Shown here: piece by piece, positions 61,529 through 64,000 of the stretch
How positions within the stretch are numbered: the first letter of the stretch is position 1
Layout: the number at the start of each line of letters is the position of its first letter
DNA from: SURF-32 sp964648365
Lineage (GTDB): Bacteria; Planctomycetota; Phycisphaerae; UBA1845
Length of the DNA stretch: 64,000 nt
Reading direction: 5' to 3'
Assembly: GCA_964648365.1 (NCBI GenBank)
Contig: CAZYLK010000005.1
Span: 1 to 64,000, forward strand
Made by a program: the position numbers and the translations under genes
The notes under the pieces: model-generated
What the model was told of the DNA's origin: nothing
Seen by the model: the letters and a program-made list of their open reading frames with translations, nothing else
Databases searched by the model: none

Positions 61529-63310
61529 TCACGCCTCCCCACTCACCACCTCCAGCGCTGCCAGGAGCGGCTCGTCCGGACCGATCACCAGATCGCGGGC
61601 CTGATCGAGATGCTGGGCAGCCAGTTCTTCTCCCAGCGCCGTGACGGTGGCGACGAAGTCCGCGGCCGCGCGGGTTACCGCGGTGAACTCCGTCGTACCG
61701 ATCAGCTTCTCCCGCACGACGGACATCAGCCGGCCGGCCTGTTTGCCCATCAGGGCACCGGTGCCGGCCATGGCGGCGAGCTTCCCAGCGGAGCCCCAGA
61801 TGGCGCCGATCGCGGCCGGGCCGGTCAACGCTCCGACCGGTCCCTGAACGGCGATCAGCACGATCGCCAGGCCGATTGCACCCGCGCCGGCCGCGCCGGC
61901 GACATTCGAGGTCAGGCCGGCGCACTCGCGCTCCACTTTCTCATGCCAGCGGGTCAGCGCCGTGTCGATCGCGCCCGCTGCTTCCCGAACGCGGGATTCG
62001 ACCTCGTCGTTCCACTCGAACGCCACCGGCCGCGAATCGACCTTCGTCCAGCGCTTCACTTCATTCCAGAATCGGCTCGACTTGGCCGCCCGGTTCAGGT
62101 CATGCGCGACGCGCATCAGATGCTTCTCGACGTACACCCGGGCCAGGGCGACGCGGTCGTCCGGGTCGGCGGCAGCGTCGGACTCCGCCGGCCGGCGCGC
62201 TCCCACGGCCGCGCCGACCAGCGGCACTTTGTGCAGGACTCCCTCGATCCGATTCCGCTGGTCCGCCAGCCACTGCCGCGTCTGCCGGATACGCAGTACG
62301 CGTGAAACCCAGTCCAGATGCTCGCGCTCGCGGCGGTTCATCATGGCCGTGGCGCAATCCCAAGCCGTGGGCGCCTGCCGCCGCGTGACGTCGGAGAGCG
62401 TCGCCTGGAGCTTGTCGAGCCTCGACGCCCGTTCGGCGTTCTGGTTGAGCACGTCGGTGCAGCCCTGCGCGACAAACGACGCGAGCTTGCGGGCCCGCGA
62501 GGGCGCCGGGCGCGTCAGCGTGGCCAGGGCTTCGTCCAGCGTGCCCGGCGGGAACCGGCAGAACCCTCTTCCCCGCCGGAATTCGAGAATGGTCGCGTGT
62601 TCCGCGCCGAGCCGCTCGGCCTGCTGCTCCAGCAGCCTTCGTTCGGCGTCCGCCAGGTCGCCTTCCTGGGTTCGGTTGAACAGGGCGATGCGCGACTGTC
62701 CGAAGCGCGTCGAATATCGCTTGAGCTGCGAGATCGTCTGGCGGTCGAACCAGCGCTCGTGGTCGATGACGACGATGAGGCGGTCGAACCACGGCAGCAG
62801 GCGAAGCGTCACGTCGCCTTCCAGCCTCGCCGCCTCGGACGTGAAGTCGGGCGTGTCGAAGACCAGGACGTGCGCCAACGCGTCGAAGTCGTGAAATACG
62901 ACGCACAGCGCCGCCACGTCGCCGGCCGTGTTGTCGTCAAGATCAACGTATCGGCGAGCTGCGCCGGCCAGCACGCCGTCGTCGGCGAGCAGCGGCGCGA
63001 TCTGGCGGCGTTTCGACTCATGGATCGCCAGGATCGGGCCAAGCGTCGCGTGCCCGCGGGCCGTCACGCGGCTGGCGAGGCGCCCGTCGAGCAGATTGTT
63101 GAAGACCGTGCTCTTGCCGGACGACGCCCCCCCCACTACGGCACACAGCGTCAGCCCTTCGAGCACGTCCTCGGCAAGACTCAGCCGTCGGGCGGCTTCG
63201 CGATGTTCAACCGACCAGTCGAACCGCCACCGACTCGACAACTCGCCGCCGCGCGACGCGAGCGTTGCCAGGGCCTCTCGGTGTTGGGATGGGTCGAGCT
63301 TCGCGGGCAT
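61529..63310 (-). CDS. Dynamin-like GTPase, member 2
   Basis: GTPase of 593 residues with G1 GGASSGKS (60-67), G3 DTPD (152-155) and an LFNRTQEGD-type G4 segment. The middle is helical, and a Gly/Ala-rich hydrophobic hairpin near residues 465-520 (GAAGAGAIGLAIVLIAV, GPAAIGAIWGSAG) should insert into membrane, as in LeoA/dynamin-like and EHD-type bacterial proteins. The pair with member 1 suggests a two-component membrane-remodelling machine. Eight G in the P-loop region (63127-63134) encode Gly-Gly. Confidence 0.75.
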   Translation of the reverse strand: MPAKLDPSQHREALATLASRGGELSSRWRFDWSVEHREAARRLSLAEDVLEGLTLCAVVGGASSGKSTVFNNLLDGRLASRVTARGHATLGPILAIHESKRRQIAPLLADDGVLAGAARRYVDLDDNTAGDVAALCVVFHDFDALAHVLVFDTPDFTSEAARLEGDVTLRLLPWFDRLIVVIDHERWFDRQTISQLKRYSTRFGQSRIALFNRTQEGDLADAERRLLEQQAERLGAEHATILEFRRGRGFCRFPPGTLDEALATLTRPAPSRARKLASFVAQGCTDVLNQNAERASRLDKLQATLSDVTRRQAPTAWDCATAMMNRREREHLDWVSRVLRIRQTRQWLADQRNRIEGVLHKVPLVGAAVGARRPAESDAAADPDDRVALARVYVEKHLMRVAHDLNRAAKSSRFWNEVKRWTKVDSRPVAFEWNDEVESRVREAAGAIDTALTRWHEKVERECAGLTSNVAGAAGAGAIGLAIVLIAVQGPVGALTGPAAIGAIWGSAGKLAAMAGTGALMGKQAGRLMSVVREKLIGTTEFTAVTRAAADFVATVTALGEELAAQHLDQARDLVIGPDEPLLAALEVVSGEA

Positions 63311-63314
63311 GGGT

Positions 63315-63561
63315 CAGGGAAGAAGGGAGTGAGGGAGTGAGCGAGTAAGGGAGTAAGGGAAGAGTGTGATACCGGCTTCCAGCGATTTCGGCCGGTGCTG
63401 GTCAGGTGTTGCACCCGCACGCCCGCGCGGAACTCCAACTTCCAGCCTCTGGGGATGGCTTCCAAGGTCATCCCTGTGGCAGCCCGTGCGGCACACGGCC
63501 GCAGGATGCCGGCGCCGCCGTCTTCCCTGACTCCCTGACTCCCTCATTCCCTGACTCCCTT
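63315..63561. repeat. Inverted pair of period-8 GGGAGTNA arrays
   Basis: GGGAGTGAGGGAGTGAGCGA then GTAAGGGAGTAAGGGA at 63325-63360 faces CTTCCCTGACTCCCTGACTC and further units at 63521-63561. The arms are complementary imperfect 8-base repeats and the first contains four GGG runs. The 150 bases between them hold no gene. Confidence 0.7.
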
Positions 63562-63570
63562 CCGCCGCGA

Positions 63571-64000
63571 TCAGTGGCGGGCCGCGGCGAGCTGGTTCAG
63601 CGCCGCTTCCGCCTGGTCGAACTCGCGGAAGCGCCGCTCGTCCCGCTTGAAGGCGGGTGTGTGCGCGTTCGAGCGGCACGCGGACCAGACCAGACCGTGT
63701 TTCTTGTGCAGCAGTTCGTGATACATGACGAAGTCGACGGCGTAGTTCGGCGCCTTCGGATGATCGAGCGTGCAACTGATCATGACCGTGTCGCGAACGT
63801 GATCGTAATGACCCAGCTTCCGGTGCGTAAAGGTCCGGTTCCACGTCAGCCGCGGGCGTTCCATCTCGGCATCGAAATAGTCACGATTGACGCGCTCGAA
63901 CGAGACGGCCAGATCGTGATACACGCCGCGCGTCTGCTCCACGACGCCGCCCCGTGCCTCCAGCTCCGCGTCGGCGCTCTGGTACGCTTCCGATTGCGTC
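63571..64000 (-). CDS. SprT/YgjP-like zinc metallopeptidase (5' end outside)
   Basis: C-terminal part (at least 142 residues) of an HExxH metallopeptidase-like protein: YHELLHKKHG has the zinc motif, preceded by VNRDYFDAEMERPRLTW and the conserved GHYDHVRDTVMISCTLD. This looks like the SprT-like/DUF45-type family of small predicted metallopeptidases. A GTG at 63942 could start a 123-residue protein, but the frame stays open with coding character to the right edge, so I treat it as partial. It follows no gene in the window on its upstream side. Confidence 0.65.
   Translation of the reverse strand, partial: TQSEAYQSADAELEARGGVVEQTRGVYHDLAVSFERVNRDYFDAEMERPRLTWNRTFTHRKLGHYDHVRDTVMISCTLDHPKAPNYAVDFVMYHELLHKKHGLVWSACRSNAHTPAFKRDERRFREFDQAEAALNQLAAARH

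Overview
The window is high-GC bacterial chromosome, almost certainly from an uncultured Planctomycetota lineage (Phycisphaerae-like is my best guess from gene style; no rRNA is present to prove it). It is probably a draft or metagenome assembly, because it holds a 100-N scaffold gap. LptE-like and BamD-like genes indicate a diderm envelope. A pseudopilin cluster, a choice-of-anchor B protein, TPR proteins, DUF72 and several dispersed intergenic repeat families fit the same group.

Layout. 1-8.6 kb is accessory: a small Cys-cluster protein, a long DUF4132 protein preceded by a probable beta-grasp protein ending in Gly-Gly, two tandem paralogous membrane proteins, a low-GC DUF4365 protein, a VOC protein and a YjdF-like membrane protein. 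8.6-20 kb holds an HD-GYP response regulator, secreted and zinc-ribbon proteins, an anti-sigma/ECF sigma pair (split by the N gap), a lipoprotein, a TerC-family transporter, a YbjQ-like membrane protein, and a two-gene operon of an AlbA_2/HATPase protein and a ParA-like protein whose P-loop has lost its lysines. 20.2-25.3 kb has thiS-thiG facing away from a four-gene pseudopilin operon. 25.5-30.6 kb has a metallo-hydrolase, pckA, DUF72 and a TPR protein.

The core is the replication-initiation block at 30.7-40.2 kb: topoisomerase VI A and B (archaeal-type) on the minus strand, divergent from dnaA, a possible oriC, dnaN, a DUF721 (DciA-like) gene and gyrB. Thus two different type II topoisomerases flank the initiator locus. 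Directly after gyrB is a two-gene AAA ATPase + DUF4276 cassette that resembles known ATPase/Toprim defence modules.

42-64 kb is mixed: an MFS transporter, choice-of-anchor B protein, SGNH hydrolase, gpmI, VWA protein, Hpt protein, PQQ-type propeller, anion transporter, BamD-like and LptE-like envelope genes, ftsH, a FitA/VapC toxin-antitoxin pair, two dynamin-like GTPases with a small protein between them, and an HExxH peptidase running off the edge.

The most striking non-gene signal is a set of dispersed repeats between genes: a period-7 CATTCGA repeat, palindromes of the type CACCGGTTtgcAACCGGTG, a third element around GACCGTCAGGGAGCGG, and period-8/9 purine-rich arrays. They often lie as inverted pairs around a single gene and sometimes run into coding sequence. 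The best candidates for an undescribed system are the diglycine beta-grasp/DUF4132 pair, the AlbA_2/pseudo-ParA operon and the AAA/DUF4276 pair.
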